Assembly (NCBI RefSeq): GCF_007990755.1
Contig: NZ_BJXA01000030.1
Location: forward strand, 1 to 64,000
DNA length: 64,000 bases
Source: Nocardia ninae NBRC 108245
GTDB taxonomy: Bacteria > Actinomycetota > Actinomycetes > Mycobacteriales > Mycobacteriaceae
Direction of reading: 5' to 3'
Shown piece by piece: positions 1 through 11,421 of the stretch; positions within the stretch are counted from its first letter, which is position 1, and every line of letters starts with the position of its first letter. The notes under the pieces are model-generated. The model was not told where the DNA came from. It worked only from the letters and a program-made list of their open reading frames with translations, and searched no databases. The position numbers and the translations under genes are program-made.

Positions 1-3000
1 CCTGCGCAGCAGCGGCGCGGTGGCGGTGCCGTCGGCCCGCAACGCGGGAAGGTCGAAGTCGATGGGCAGCAGCAGGGCTCGGTCCACCGCCCGGCCGCGA
101 TCGAACATCCGGATGCCCTGGTCGGCGGCGATGGGGCGCATTCCGGTGCGACGAAGCCGGGCGCGGTCCACCACGCTCAGCGAGCCGGTCATCGTGCTGC
201 CGAACTCGTCCCATACGCCCCATGCCAACGCGCGCCCGGGCAGGCCCCGGCTGCGGCGGTGACTGATCAGCGCGTCCAGGAAGGTATTCGCCGCGGCGTA
301 GTTGGCCTGGCCGGGCAAGCCGAGCGTCCCGGCGACCGACGAGAACACGACGAAATCCGAGAGTTCCGCGTCCCGGGTCAGGGTATGCAGATTCCATGCG
401 CCGTCGACCTTGGGCGCCAGCACCCGGTCGACCGATTCCGGGGTCAAAGATTCGACGGTGGCGTCGTCCAGCACGCCCGCGAGGTGAAAGACACCGGTCA
501 GGGGCGCCTCGGCGGGGACCTGCGCCAGCACGGCGGCCAGCGCCGATGCGTCGGCGACGTCGCACGCGGCCGAGGCGACGACGGCCCCGCAGGCGGTCAG
601 CTCGACGGTGAGGTCGTCGTGCTCGCCACTCCTGCTCAGCAGCAACAGATTCCGCACCCCGTGAACGGTGACCAGGTGCCGCGTTAAAAGCCCGGCGAGC
701 GCGCCGGACGCACCGGTGATCAGTACCGTGCCTGGTGCGATCGGCCGCGGCAGCGTGAGCACCAGTTTGCCGACGTGCTTGGCCATATTCATGTACCGCA
801 GGGCGTCGGCAGCGCGGTCCAGCGGCCAGCTCGCGATCGGCGGCACACGCAGTATGTCCTGCTCGACGAGCGTCACCAGCTCGCGCAGCATCGTCGCGAG
901 TACATCCGGTGCCACATCGCGCAGCAGGTCGAACGAGTGATAGGAGACGCCGGGGTGATCGTGGGCCACGTCGGCGGCGTCGCGGATGTCGGTCTTGCCG
1001 ATCTCGACGAACCGGCCGCCCGGCCGCGTCAGCCGCAGCGACGCGTCCACGAACTCGCCCGCCAGGGAGTCGAGGACCACGTCGAATCCGCCACTGCGCC
1101 CGGCGAACCGCGAGGCGAAATCGAGGGTGCGCGAGGAGCCGAGATGCTCGTCGTCCAGGCCGAGGGCACGCAGCGCATCCCATTTGTGCGCCGAGGCGGT
1201 CGCGAACACCTGGGCCCCGAGGTGGCGGGCCAGCTGGATCGCCGCCATACCGACCGCACCAGCCCCGGCATGGACGAGCACGGTGTCGCCCGCGCGCAGC
1301 CCGCCGAGGTGGACCAGCCCGTGATAGGCGGTCGCGAAGGCGACGGGCAGCGCCGCCGCCTGCTCGAAGGACAGTCTGGTCGGCATCGCCACCAGTGCCC
1401 GCCGCTCGGCAACGCTGACCGGGCCGAAGGCCCCGTTGACGAACACGCCGAGCACCCGGTCACCCGGTGCCAGATCACCGACGCCGCTGCCGACCTCGGT
1501 GACCACGCCCGCCGCTTCCAGGCCCAACGGCAGCCCGTCGACGACCAGGTCCAGCGCGCCGACAACATCGTGGAAATTCACGCCCGCCGCACGGATCTCC
1601 ACCCGCACCTCGCTCGCCGCCAGCGGTGCCGCCGCGGCGGGAAAATCGACGGCGACCACTCCGTCCAGGCTGCCCCGCAGCGCCGCCTCCAGTCGCCACG
1701 GACCGGTCCGTGCCTGCGGCGATGCCGTGACGGAACGGATCAGCCTGGGCACGGTCGGCACGCCCCGCCGGATCGCCACCTGCCGCTCCGTGCCGTCGGC
1801 GACGCGCCGCAGCACGCGCCAGCTTTCGGGTGCGTCGTCGATGTCGATGAGCAGGAAACGGCCGGGGTGTTCGGTCTGCGCCGTCCGGACCAGGCCCCAC
1901 GCCGGGGCGCCGATCAGATCGACTGCGGCCGCGCCCGGATCGAGCTCGATCGCGCCGCCAGTCAGAACGACCAATGTCGAGGCCGCGAACCGCTTGTCGG
2001 CGGACCACGACCCCACGATGCCGAGCAGCCGGTGCAGGCTGTCCCGGACCGCGGTCGGCACCGGCACGGCGGGATCCATGGTGTGCTCACGCCACGACAG
2101 CAGCACGAACTCGGGGGCCGAGATGCCCGATTCCACTGCGGCACGCAGGGATTCCCAGTCTCGGTACCCGATGGTGTCGTCGAGCGCGGCCGCTGGGGTG
2201 CCCACCAGCACCGCAGTGCCCAGCGCCTCCGCGGGAATCTCGACGGGCTCCCAGATGACCTCGTACAGACCATCGGATTCGCCGGTGGCCGTGCGCAATT
2301 GGGCTTCCGTGTACTCCCGCATCACAACCGAGCGCGCCGATCCCACCGATTGCCCGGTGCCATCGGCGAATTGGAGCGCGACCGCGTCGCCACCGATTCG
2401 TCGCATTCGGACCCGCAGCGTCACCGCGCCGACGGCGTGCACCGAAAGCCCGGACCAGGCGAATGGCAAAACCGGCGCGGTCCCGTCATCGGAGGCCAGC
2501 ACCGCGTGCAGCGCCGCATCCAGAAGTGCCGGATGCAGTCCGAAGGCCGCCGCGTCCAGCCCCGCGGGCAGGCCGACCTCGGCGAAGACGTCGTCGCCGC
2601 GCTCCCACAGCCCGGACAACCCCTGAAACGCCGGGCCGTACTCGTAGCCGCGCATGGCAAGTCGCTGATAGCAGTCTGTGAGATCGCGGGCCCGCGCGTC
2701 CTGCGGCGGCCAGACGCTCAGGTCGAGCGGTTCGACATCGGTCGGCTCCGGCACCAGGTATCCGGCGGCGTGCCGCACCCAGGCCGACTCGTCGATCGAC
2801 GTCTCGGGACGTGCGTAGATCTGTACTGGGCGGCGACGGTCGACCTCGACGCCGACGACGATCTGTATCGCGAGCACAGCCGCCTTGGGCAGCGCCAACG
2901 GCACTTCCAATACCAGCTCATCGACGCAATCCCACCCGACGTGATTACCTGCCTGCAACGCCATCTCGACCATCGCGGTGCCGGGCACCACTACGGTGCC

Positions 3001-6000
3001 CAGTACCTGGTGGTCGACCAGCCAGGGCTGATCCCCCAGCGACAGGCGTCCGGTCAGCACGGTTTCTCCTGTGCCTGCCAGCGTCACGGCGGCATTGCAC
3101 AGCGGGTGCGCGCCGACCGCGACGGTGCGCGGCGGGTCCAGCCAGAATCGCTGCCGTGCAAAGGCATAGGTAGGCAACTCGATCACATGCGCGCCGCTGC
3201 CCGCGAAGACGGCTGGCCAGTCGACCTCGACGCCCCAGGCGTGCGCGCGGCTCAGTGCGGTCACGAATTGTGCCGAGCTACCCTGTTCGCGACGCAACGA
3301 CTCGACAACGACGGCCTCGACGCCGACCGCCTCGATAGTCTCCTGGATACCGATCGTCAGCACGGGATGCGGACTACACTCGACGAACGCCGTATAGCCG
3401 GCGTGCAACAGCGCGACGGTCGCAGTTTCGAATAGTACTGTCCCACGCAGGTTTCGATACCAGTAGTCGCCGTCCAGTGCGGCGGTATCGATCGGCTCCC
3501 CGGTGACGGTGGAGTAGAACGGGATTCGGGCCGCCTGCGGCACGACGGGGGCCAGCGCGGCGGCCAGTTCGTCGTGTAGGGACGTCACTTGCGCGGAGTG
3601 CGAGGCGTAGTCCACGGTGATGCGCCGGGCCGTGATCCCGTCGGTCGCGCACTGTGCGAGTAACGAGTCGACGGCGGCGTTATCACCGGACACCACAATG
3701 GAATTCGGGCCATTAATGGCGGCCACCGATAGCCGACCGTCGAATCGGGCTACCAGGTCGAGGGCATCGGCGTGGGGTACCGCTAGCGACACCATGCCAC
3801 CATTACCCGCCAACGCCCGAATTGCCTTACTGCGCAACGCCACAATCCGTGCGGAATCGGCCAGCGTTAGCGCGCCCGCAACGTATGCGGCGGCGATCTC
3901 GCCCTGTGAGTGGCCGACGACGGCATCGGGGGTCACGCCGTGGGAACGCCATAGTTCGGCGAGGCTGATCATCATGGCCCACAACACCGGTTGCACAACG
4001 TCGACCCGGTCGAGCCACGAGAGATCTTCGCCCGTTAGCACCTCGAGCAGCGGCCAGTCGACGAACTCGGCCAACGCCGCCGCACAAGCCTGCATGGATT
4101 CGGCGAATACCGGTGCGGACGTGAGCAGTTCTCCTGCCATACCTGCCCATTGCGCGCCCTGGCCGGGGAATACGAACACGGTCTTTCCCCGCAGATCGCG
4201 CCCGGTCGCTACCGTCGCGACCGGCGTCGATCGCTGCGCGAGCGCCGCCAGGCTCGTCCGGAGATCCGCGGTGATCACCGTCCGGTGCGCGAACCGCGTC
4301 CGCGTGGTAGCCAGCGAGAACGCGATATCGCCCGGACGCGCGCCCGAGTTCTCGACGAACGCGAGCAATGCCGCCGCCTGTGCCACCAGTCCGTCGGCCG
4401 TCCGGCTCGACAACACCCACGGGCCGAAACTGCCTTCTTCACTTGGTTTTTCGGGAACGGCCTGGGGCATTGCCTCGATAATGAGGTGGGCATTGGTGCC
4501 GCTGATGCCGAACGAGGACACCGCGGCGCGGCGCGGCCGGTCGGTTTCGGGCCACGGCGTCGGCTCGGTGAGCAGCGACACCGTGCCGCCGGTCCAGTCG
4601 ACGTGGTGGGATGGCTCGTCGACGTGCAGGGTCTTGGGCAGCATGCCGTGCCGCATGGCCATGATCATCTTGATGATGCCCGCGACGCCCGCCGCGGCTT
4701 GGGTGTGGCCGATGTTGGATTTGAGCGAGCCGAGCCACAGCGGTGCGTCCGGGTCGCGGTCGCGGCCATAGGTCGCGATGATGGCCTCGGCTTCGATGGG
4801 GTCGCCGAGGCTGGTGCCGGTGCCATGCGCCTCGACAGCATCGACGTCGCCGGGTCGCAGTCCGGCGTCGGCCAGCGCCTGGCGGATAACCAGTTGCTGG
4901 GCCGGGCCGTTGGGGGCCGATAGGCCGTTGGACGCGCCGTCCTGGTTGATCGCCGAACCACGAATCACCGCGAGGATCGGAGTACCGGCCCGCTGCGCGT
5001 CCGACAAGCGTTGCAGCACAAGGACACCCGCGCCCTCGCCCCACGCGGTTCCGTCTGCGGCCGCCGCGAACGGCTTGCAGCGGCCGTCGGCGGCCAGGCC
5101 GCGCTGTCTGCTGAATTCGAGGAAGATGCCGGGCGTCGCCATTAGCGTGGCACCGCCCGCCAACGCCATATCGCATTCCCCGCCACGTAGCGCCTGCGCC
5201 GCCAGATGCACCGCGACCAACGACGACGAGCAAGCGGTGTCGATCGTGACGGCGGGGCCGGTGAAGCCGAGGGTGTAGGCGATGCGACCCGATGCCACGC
5301 TCGCCGTGTTACCGGTCAGCAGATAGCCCTCGCCCGCGCCGGTCTGCGACAGGGAGGTGTACTCCTGAGCCATCATCCCGACGTACACGCCGGTTCGACT
5401 GCCGCGTAAGGAAACCGGGTCGACCCCGAGCCGTTCGAGCGCCTCCCATGAGCTCTCCAGCAGCAGTCGCTGCTGAGGCTCGATCGCCAACGCCTCGCGT
5501 GGGTTCACACCGAAAAACTCCGCGTCGAATTTGTCCCCGTCATAGAGGAAACCCCCTTGACGGACATAGGTTTTGCCGGATGCGGCCGGATCAGGATCGA
5601 AAAGACCGCCCAGATCCCACCCCCGGTTCGCCGGGAACTCACCGATCGCGTCGATCCCCCCGGCAGCCAAGTCCCACAACGCTTCCGGTGTCGATACCCC
5701 GCCGGGGAAGCGGCAGCCGATGGCGACAATAGCGATAGGTTCATCCGAGCTGCGGGCCGCGACCGCGCCCACCGGGGATGTGCCCAATTGCGTCACCAGT
5801 CGTTGCGGCGTCGGATAGTCGAACAGCAGACCGGCGGGCAGTCGCAGACCGGTCGCGGCGGCGAGCCGGTTGCGCAACTCGAGCGATGACACGGAGTCGA
5901 AGCCGAGTTCCTTGAACGTCAGGGCCGGGTCGATGGCCTCGCCGGAGGAATACCCCAGCACCGCAGCCGCATTCGCCCGGACGGTCGCCAGCAGATCCGG

Positions 6001-8718
6001 CTCGCCAACCGCGACTCCCGGCACCGCCGCAACACCGGAGATCGCTGGCGCGGGCCGATCCGCGGCGGGGCCATCGGGCCACAGCCGTTGCCGCTGGAAG
6101 GGATAGGTCGGTAGGTCGATAGGCCGGCCCGGGGTCAGCAGCGACACCCAGTCGACTGCGGTCCCCGCGACCGACAGCGCCGCGGCATTGGCCAGCAGCC
6201 GCGCACGGCCACCGTCGTCGCGGCGCAGCGATCCCACCGCCACTGCCGTCGCCCCGATCGTCTCGATCGTCTGCTCGACGGCCATGGTCAGCACCGGGTG
6301 CGGGCCTGCCTCGACGAAGGCGGTGTAGCCGTCAGCCAGCAACGCTGCGGTGGCCTCGGCAAACCGCACTCGGCCGCGCAAGTTGGTGTACCAGTACTCG
6401 GCGTCACACTGTGCCGTGTCGAGCCGCGCCCCGGTGACAGTCGAATAGAACACCACGTCACCGGTGCGCGGCTCGATCCCGGCCAGCGCCGAGGGGATCG
6501 AGTCTCGCAAAGTCTCGACGTGCGCCGAGTGCGACGCGTAGTCGACCGGAATCCGGCGCACCTGCACCCCGTCGGCCTCGCACACCCGCAGCAACTCGTC
6601 GAGTGCACCGGTGTCGCCGGCTACCACGACCGATGCCGGGCCATTGACCGCCGCGATAGCAAGGCCATCCGCCCGCGGCGTACGACCCGGAATCTCGGTC
6701 CCGGACGCGACCTTGTCCAGCAAGCACTGCACGTCGGCCGCGGACGCGGACACCGACGCCATACCGCCCTTGCCTGCGAGCCCGCTCAGTGCCCGGCTGC
6801 GTAGCACCACGATCCGGACCGCATCGACCAGGCTCAGACCGCCCGCGATGTAGGCGGCGGCAATCTCGCCCTGCGAATGCCCGACCACGGCGTCCGGCCG
6901 CACACCGGCCGATATCCACCACTTCGCGAGCCCAGTCATCACCGCGAACAGCGCAGGCTGCACCACGTCGGTCCGCACGATCGACGGCGCGTCGGCGTCC
7001 CCGTCGAGCAGGCCGAGCAGCGACCATCCCGTCAGCGGGTCCATTGCCCGCGCGCAGGCCGCCAGGTGTGTACGGAAAATATCAGAGGACGCCGACAGCT
7101 CGGCGCCCATGCCGATCCACTGCGCACCCTGCCCGGGAAACACGAACACGGTCTTACCCGGCTCCGTGTCGGCCCGACCGGTGACAAGATTCGCGGCGGC
7201 GCCGGCTGTTTCCAGCGCGGCCAGCCCGGCGCACGTATCGGCGACGTCGGTACCGAGGATCACAGCGCGGTGGTCGAACAGGGTGCGCGTCGCGACCGAA
7301 GACCACGCCAGATCCGCCATCGACAAGTCCCGATCAGCATCGATGCGCGCCCGCAACCGTCCGGCGGCCGCCGCGAGCGCGGCACGGCTGCGCGCCGAGA
7401 CCAGTACCGGCACCGGCATGACCGGCACCGCAGCCGCCTGCTCGGCCCGCGCGGGCGCCGCGCCCACGACGACGTGGGCGTTAGTTCCACCCATGCCGAA
7501 TGAGCTGACCCCGGCAACCGCGTCCCCACCGGGCGACGGCCACGCCGACAGTTCGTCCTGCACACGCAAATGCAATTCCGCCAGCGGGATTCGCGGGTTA
7601 GGGGTGGTGTAGTTCAGGCTCGGCGGCAGTTGTCCATGCTGGATGCTCAGCACCGTTTTCAGCAGTCCGGCGATACCTGCGGCCGCTTCCAGGTGACCGA
7701 TGTTCGTCTTCACCGAACCGACGCGCAGCGGTGTCGACGAGGTCCGAGCGTCGCCGAAGGCCAGCCCGAGGCCGTGCGCCTCGATAGGGTCACCCACCGA
7801 AGTGCCGGTGCCGTGCAATTCGACATACTGCACCGCCGACGGTGCGATGTCCGCGTCCAGCAATGCGGCGGTAACCACCTCGGCCTGGGCCCTGGCGCTG
7901 GGCACCGTCAGTCCCGACGTCGCGCCGTCGTGGTTGATCGCGCTGCCCAGGATGACGCCGTGCACGGTGTGCCCGTTGGCCAGCGCGTCGGTGAGGCGCT
8001 CGAGCACCAGCACGACGCCGCCCTCGCCGCGGACGTACCCGTTGGCTCGCGCGTCGAAGGTGTAACAGCGGCCGTCGGGCGACAGCGCACCGAACGCCGC
8101 CGACTCCCGGCTGTGCTCCGCGCCGACGATCAGGTTGATGCCACCGACGATGGCGTGACTCGTCTCACCGCTCCGCAGGCTCTGGCACGCTAGATGCACC
8201 GCGACCAGCGACGATGACTGTGCCGCATCGACACAGAGACTCGGACCGGCGACGTCCAATAGATAGGAGACCCGGTTCGCGATCACGGCCCGGTTGGTCC
8301 CGGCCATGGCGTGGCGGTTCGCGGAGCCGATGTCGTAGCCCGCCAGCACCTCGCCGTATTCGTCGGTCATTGCGCCGACGAAGACCCCGGTCCGGCTGCC
8401 CGCCAGCGAGCCGGGCACGATCCCGGCGTGTTCCAGGGCGGTCCAGCTCAATTCCAGCATCAACCGCTGCTGGGGGTCCATCGCCAGTGCCTCGAGCGGC
8501 GCGATATCGAACACAGCGGGATCGAAGCGGTCGATGTCGTCCAACAGACCCGCGTGGCTCAAGCCCGTCGTCGCCGCCTTCCGGTCGTCTGCGGTATCGA
8601 CCTTGACGACCGCCGACCGACCGGCACGCAGCAGCGTCCAGAACGCATCGGGGTCGTCCGCCGCAGGGAGTCGGCACGACATTCCGACGATGGCGATGGA
8701 CTCACTGCGACTACTCAT
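1..8718 (-). CDS. Modular type I polyketide synthase: KSQ-AT-ACP loading module plus KS-AT-DH-ER-KR module (3' end outside window)
   Basis: Open for 2,906 codons from the ATG at 8718 to the left edge, so the C-terminus (at least an ACP) is missing. Loading module: KS (about 5-430) reads VDAAQSSS, with Gln167 where the catalytic Cys should be; AT (about 530-830) has GHSQG around Ser615 and YASH at 727-730; ACP has GFDS with Ser942. Extension module: intact KS with Cys1163 (DTACSSS), AT with Ser1604 and YASH at 1704-1707, DH with HxxxGxxxxP at His1903 and DxxxH at Asp2067, ER with HAGAGAVG near 2480, KR with TGASG near 2666, an LDD motif (B-type) and catalytic Tyr2807. KSQ domains decarboxylate the loaded extender, and YASH indicates methylmalonyl-CoA, so I infer a propionyl starter, then one methylmalonyl unit reduced to a methylene. 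Its start lies 88 bases after the aminotransferase, on the same strand, so it is probably the last or a middle gene of that operon. Confidence 0.95.
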   Translation of the reverse strand, partial: MSSRSESIAIVGMSCRLPAADDPDAFWTLLRAGRSAVVKVDTADDRKAATTGLSHAGLLDDIDRFDPAVFDIAPLEALAMDPQQRLMLELSWTALEHAGIVPGSLAGSRTGVFVGAMTDEYGEVLAGYDIGSANRHAMAGTNRAVIANRVSYLLDVAGPSLCVDAAQSSSLVAVHLACQSLRSGETSHAIVGGINLIVGAEHSRESAAFGALSPDGRCYTFDARANGYVRGEGGVVLVLERLTDALANGHTVHGVILGSAINHDGATSGLTVPSARAQAEVVTAALLDADIAPSAVQYVELHGTGTSVGDPIEAHGLGLAFGDARTSSTPLRVGSVKTNIGHLEAAAGIAGLLKTVLSIQHGQLPPSLNYTTPNPRIPLAELHLRVQDELSAWPSPGGDAVAGVSSFGMGGTNAHVVVGAAPARAEQAAAVPVMPVPVLVSARSRAALAAAAGRLRARIDADRDLSMADLAWSSVATRTLFDHRAVILGTDVADTCAGLAALETAGAAANLVTGRADTEPGKTVFVFPGQGAQWIGMGAELSASSDIFRTHLAACARAMDPLTGWSLLGLLDGDADAPSIVRTDVVQPALFAVMTGLAKWWISAGVRPDAVVGHSQGEIAAAYIAGGLSLVDAVRIVVLRSRALSGLAGKGGMASVSASAADVQCLLDKVASGTEIPGRTPRADGLAIAAVNGPASVVVAGDTGALDELLRVCEADGVQVRRIPVDYASHSAHVETLRDSIPSALAGIEPRTGDVVFYSTVTGARLDTAQCDAEYWYTNLRGRVRFAEATAALLADGYTAFVEAGPHPVLTMAVEQTIETIGATAVAVGSLRRDDGGRARLLANAAALSVAGTAVDWVSLLTPGRPIDLPTYPFQRQRLWPDGPAADRPAPAISGVAAVPGVAVGEPDLLATVRANAAAVLGYSSGEAIDPALTFKELGFDSVSSLELRNRLAAATGLRLPAGLLFDYPTPQRLVTQLGTSPVGAVAARSSDEPIAIVAIGCRFPGGVSTPEALWDLAAGGIDAIGEFPANRGWDLGGLFDPDPAASGKTYVRQGGFLYDGDKFDAEFFGVNPREALAIEPQQRLLLESSWEALERLGVDPVSLRGSRTGVYVGMMAQEYTSLSQTGAGEGYLLTGNTASVASGRIAYTLGFTGPAVTIDTACSSSLVAVHLAAQALRGGECDMALAGGATLMATPGIFLEFSRQRGLAADGRCKPFAAAADGTAWGEGAGVLVLQRLSDAQRAGTPILAVIRGSAINQDGASNGLSAPNGPAQQLVIRQALADAGLRPGDVDAVEAHGTGTSLGDPIEAEAIIATYGRDRDPDAPLWLGSLKSNIGHTQAAAGVAGIIKMIMAMRHGMLPKTLHVDEPSHHVDWTGGTVSLLTEPTPWPETDRPRRAAVSSFGISGTNAHLIIEAMPQAVPEKPSEEGSFGPWVLSSRTADGLVAQAAALLAFVENSGARPGDIAFSLATTRTRFAHRTVITADLRTSLAALAQRSTPVATVATGRDLRGKTVFVFPGQGAQWAGMAGELLTSAPVFAESMQACAAALAEFVDWPLLEVLTGEDLSWLDRVDVVQPVLWAMMISLAELWRSHGVTPDAVVGHSQGEIAAAYVAGALTLADSARIVALRSKAIRALAGNGGMVSLAVPHADALDLVARFDGRLSVAAINGPNSIVVSGDNAAVDSLLAQCATDGITARRITVDYASHSAQVTSLHDELAAALAPVVPQAARIPFYSTVTGEPIDTAALDGDYWYRNLRGTVLFETATVALLHAGYTAFVECSPHPVLTIGIQETIEAVGVEAVVVESLRREQGSSAQFVTALSRAHAWGVEVDWPAVFAGSGAHVIELPTYAFARQRFWLDPPRTVAVGAHPLCNAAVTLAGTGETVLTGRLSLGDQPWLVDHQVLGTVVVPGTAMVEMALQAGNHVGWDCVDELVLEVPLALPKAAVLAIQIVVGVEVDRRRPVQIYARPETSIDESAWVRHAAGYLVPEPTDVEPLDLSVWPPQDARARDLTDCYQRLAMRGYEYGPAFQGLSGLWERGDDVFAEVGLPAGLDAAAFGLHPALLDAALHAVLASDDGTAPVLPFAWSGLSVHAVGAVTLRVRMRRIGGDAVALQFADGTGQSVGSARSVVMREYTEAQLRTATGESDGLYEVIWEPVEIPAEALGTAVLVGTPAAALDDTIGYRDWESLRAAVESGISAPEFVLLSWREHTMDPAVPVPTAVRDSLHRLLGIVGSWSADKRFAASTLVVLTGGAIELDPGAAAVDLIGAPAWGLVRTAQTEHPGRFLLIDIDDAPESWRVLRRVADGTERQVAIRRGVPTVPRLIRSVTASPQARTGPWRLEAALRGSLDGVVAVDFPAAAAPLAASEVRVEIRAAGVNFHDVVGALDLVVDGLPLGLEAAGVVTEVGSGVGDLAPGDRVLGVFVNGAFGPVSVAERRALVAMPTRLSFEQAAALPVAFATAYHGLVHLGGLRAGDTVLVHAGAGAVGMAAIQLARHLGAQVFATASAHKWDALRALGLDDEHLGSSRTLDFASRFAGRSGGFDVVLDSLAGEFVDASLRLTRPGGRFVEIGKTDIRDAADVAHDHPGVSYHSFDLLRDVAPDVLATMLRELVTLVEQDILRVPPIASWPLDRAADALRYMNMAKHVGKLVLTLPRPIAPGTVLITGASGALAGLLTRHLVTVHGVRNLLLLSRSGEHDDLTVELTACGAVVASAACDVADASALAAVLAQVPAEAPLTGVFHLAGVLDDATVESLTPESVDRVLAPKVDGAWNLHTLTRDAELSDFVVFSSVAGTLGLPGQANYAAANTFLDALISHRRSRGLPGRALAWGVWDEFGSTMTGSLSVVDRARLRRTGMRPIAADQGIRMFDRGRAVDRALLLPIDFDLPALRADGTATAPLLRR

Positions 8719-8806
8719 TGCCTCGCAACAACTTTCAGTCAAACTTGATAGGTACTTGCCGGGCGGCGGCGCGCCCTCATGCGTCGTCGCCCATCGGTGG
8801 ATGCCG

Positions 8807-10072
8807 TCAGCTCGCGAGAGCTTCGAAGCCAGCTGCGATCCGGTCAAGCTGCGAAGCTACGTGCGGAAGCTGCGCAGGGTCGTCGGAGTGCAAGGCCTCG
8901 AGTTGTTGCTGCCGGTCGCCGTACAGCAAGCTCGTCGCGGCCTTGAAGCGCAGCGCTTGTGGATCATCGCCCAGCAGATGCCCGGCTAGTACGACGATGC
9001 CGAAGTCACGCAAGAGTGCTTCGGCCAAGGATGCGGAGTCCGTAATACCGCGCCCGGCCAGTTGCGCACGCCGCGGCTCGAAGTCCGGGTACACGTAGAA
9101 CCCTCCGACAGGGGGGCGGCAGCTGGCACCGGCGGCGACAGCCGTGCCATGTACCGCGCGGGCCACGGCGCCGTGCAGCCGGGCACAGGCGGCGAGCCGC
9201 TCGGTCACCTCCGGTGGCTCTGCGAAAGCGTGCTCGGCCACGTGCTGCATCGGTCCGGCCAGCGTCGACCACATTTCGCTGGCAATTGAGACCACCGAAT
9301 CGCGCAGGCGCTCCCCGCCCGCGCCAGTTGGAAAGCGCGCCACGCCGATGCGCCAGCCACCCAGCCCGAGAGACTTGGATAGACCGCTGGTTATCACCAC
9401 CCGATCCGGAATCACCTCGGCAGGACTGAGAACGGGTGTGGCCACCGGATCATGGACGACGTCGCGGTAGATCTCGTCCGAGACGACCAGCAGGTCCTCC
9501 GCCTCCGCGACGGCACAGACTGCCCGGACGAGCTCCGGCGACGCGAGCGTTCCGGTCGGGTTGTCAGGCAGGGTCAGCACTAGCAGACGGGGATTGCCGC
9601 CGGTGACCCGAGCTTTGCGGATCGTCTCTTGGAGCGCGCCGGGTTCCGGGACGCCACCGCACTCGGCGGGGATCGGAACACGGTAGACCTTCTTGTGGGC
9701 AAGTTCGGCCTGTGGTGCGTAGGTGTTCCAGGCAGGCTGCGGCAGCAGTACATCGCCCGGCACAGCGAATTGCAACGCCATCAGCAGCGGCTTGCTCCCC
9801 GGGGCGACAACCACCTGGTCGGCGACGGTGGGTATGCCACGACGGCCGAAATAGCCCGCCACCGCCGCCCGTACACCATGGTCTCCGGCGACCGGGCCAT
9901 AGGCGGCCCGCGACGCTCCGGCCGCCAGCCGTTGCGCCAATTCCGGCAGCACCGGCAGCCTGGCTTCGCCGAAAGCCAAGTGCACCAACAATTCTCCTGC
10001 TGCAACGCGCTCGTCGACAAGCTGGTTGAGTGCAAGGTTCGCAGAAGTGCGGTTGGGAACCATGATGTTCAT
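8807..10072 (-). CDS. PLP-dependent aminotransferase, class I/II
   Basis: 421 residues, normal length for fold-type I aminotransferases. It has an NPTG motif (DNPTGTL), the SDEIYRD segment that holds the cofactor-binding Asp/Tyr, and SGLSKSLGLGGWRIG, in which Lys233 is the expected Schiff-base lysine. These are family hallmarks; the substrate cannot be read from them. The ATG overlaps the stop of the upstream KamA gene in an ATGA, so translation is coupled. Together with KamA and the cyclodeaminase-like enzyme it probably makes or modifies an amino-acid-derived building block for the adjacent PKS. The substrate (a beta-amino acid, diamine or keto acid) is unknown. Confidence 0.88.
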   Translation of the reverse strand: MNIMVPNRTSANLALNQLVDERVAAGELLVHLAFGEARLPVLPELAQRLAAGASRAAYGPVAGDHGVRAAVAGYFGRRGIPTVADQVVVAPGSKPLLMALQFAVPGDVLLPQPAWNTYAPQAELAHKKVYRVPIPAECGGVPEPGALQETIRKARVTGGNPRLLVLTLPDNPTGTLASPELVRAVCAVAEAEDLLVVSDEIYRDVVHDPVATPVLSPAEVIPDRVVITSGLSKSLGLGGWRIGVARFPTGAGGERLRDSVVSIASEMWSTLAGPMQHVAEHAFAEPPEVTERLAACARLHGAVARAVHGTAVAAGASCRPPVGGFYVYPDFEPRRAQLAGRGITDSASLAEALLRDFGIVVLAGHLLGDDPQALRFKAATSLLYGDRQQQLEALHSDDPAQLPHVASQLDRIAAGFEALAS

Positions 10073-11421
10073 GACAGGCTCCCGGCGTTGTCGTTGCCGA
10101 CCGCTGCCGCCAAATCGGCGGGTGTTGCCGCATCGAGTTCCAGCTCATCGATCCAGGCCGCATCGGCCGAGAAACGCGCCCGGAACGGGCGGCCGACCAG
10201 TGCAGGTATGCGGGCCTGCACCATCTTGAGCCGAAAAAAGGCGCCCTCGGAAGTCTCCTCTATCCCCTCGACAGCGATCTTGCCCGGAGTCGCGGACATG
10301 ACGGGGCCACGAACGGTTCTCGCCAACCCCGGCAGCGTTCGATAAGCGTCCTGGAAAATCGTCACCGCCCTGGCCAGCGGCACCTTGAAGTAGTCATGTG
10401 GACCGGTGTCCCGCTCCACGAACAGGTAATAGGGCACCACTCCGGCCGCAGTTTCGGAACGCCACAGCTCACTCCACACCTCGGCCCTGTCATTGACGTG
10501 GGCGATCAACGGGGCCTGACCGTAGACCATGGCGCCCGTGGCGCGTATGCGCGCCAACGCTTTACGGGCGATATCGTCCTGCAGCTCTCGCGGGTGACTG
10601 AAGTGCGCCATAATCGCCAGCTGACGACCCGAGCCAATGATCCGCTCGAAGAGCCGTAGCACATCGTCGGCATCGGTATCGGTGGTGAACCGCTGTGGCC
10701 AGTAGGCCGGGGACTTCGTGCCGATCCGGATGGTGCGTACCGACTCCACTTCCAGCAATGGCAGCAAATGAGTGGCCAGGCGATCTGCGGACATCACCAT
10801 CGGATCCCCGCCGGTGACCAAGACGTCATGTATCTCGGGATGGTCGCGCAAGTAACCGATCAGTCCGCTCGGATCCGGTGCGGCGAAACGCAAGTCGGCG
10901 TCCCCGATGAACTGTGCCCAGCGGAAGCAGTAGGTGCAGTAGGCGTGACAGGTCTGGCCCTGACTAGGGAAGTACAGCACGGTCTCGCGATATTTGTGCT
11001 GCAGTCCGGGCAATACGGTGCCGTTGTGCCGGGGTACGGAGAGGTGCTGACCGGAAGGGTGCGGATTGAGGCCGTCGCGTATCTTTTTGACGGTGTCGGA
11101 CAACAGCTCCCGGTCCGCAGGATCCGCCGACACCTTGGCCAGTTGCTCCACCTGGGGCCGTGTCAGCATGCCCTCTTGCGGGAAGGTTAGCTGGAACATG
11201 GGATCGTCGGGGACTCGATCCCAGTCGATAAGCTGCGACAGGACGTGTTCGTTCACACGAAACGGCAGAACGAGCGAGATCAGCCGCATGACCTCGCGAG
11301 TCTGTTCCGGAAGACTGAACCGTTCGGCGATCTCATCGATATGGCGGGGGCCGTAGGCACGGAACCGCGACGCGGATGATGAATGCACGTATTCTACTTT
11401 CCTCGCAGTATAACGATTCAC
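10069..11421 (-). CDS. KamA-family radical SAM aminomutase (lysine 2,3-aminomutase-like)
   Basis: 450 residues. The iron-sulfur/SAM motif CxxxCxxC is present as CHAYCTYC (Cys158, 162, 165), followed by GGDP (VTGGDPMVM) as in KamA enzymes. Lys381 in TPGKIAVEG is in the position of the PLP lysine. Family members move an amino group from C2 to C3 using PLP and a 5'-deoxyadenosyl radical. The two Asp-containing loops that grip the lysine side-chain amine in clostridial KamA have counterparts here (HVNDRAEV and ERDTGPHDYF), so a basic amino acid is possible but not proven; arginine, ornithine or glutamate mutases are alternatives. It starts with GTG, overlapping the upstream stop by four bases, and its stop overlaps the aminotransferase start. 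Confidence 0.88.
   Translation of the reverse strand: MNRYTARKVEYVHSSSASRFRAYGPRHIDEIAERFSLPEQTREVMRLISLVLPFRVNEHVLSQLIDWDRVPDDPMFQLTFPQEGMLTRPQVEQLAKVSADPADRELLSDTVKKIRDGLNPHPSGQHLSVPRHNGTVLPGLQHKYRETVLYFPSQGQTCHAYCTYCFRWAQFIGDADLRFAAPDPSGLIGYLRDHPEIHDVLVTGGDPMVMSADRLATHLLPLLEVESVRTIRIGTKSPAYWPQRFTTDTDADDVLRLFERIIGSGRQLAIMAHFSHPRELQDDIARKALARIRATGAMVYGQAPLIAHVNDRAEVWSELWRSETAAGVVPYYLFVERDTGPHDYFKVPLARAVTIFQDAYRTLPGLARTVRGPVMSATPGKIAVEGIEETSEGAFFRLKMVQARIPALVGRPFRARFSADAAWIDELELDAATPADLAAAVGNDNAGSLS

Noticed and set aside
775-3435. Long open frame of 886 codons on the plus strand
   Set aside because: It lies antisense to PKS AT/DH/ER sequence, has a biased His/Arg/Gln-rich composition and no domain; it is a by-product of high GC.
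5501-5745. Possible additional small genes antisense to the PKS ketosynthase
   Set aside because: All are reverse-strand reflections of conserved KS motifs.
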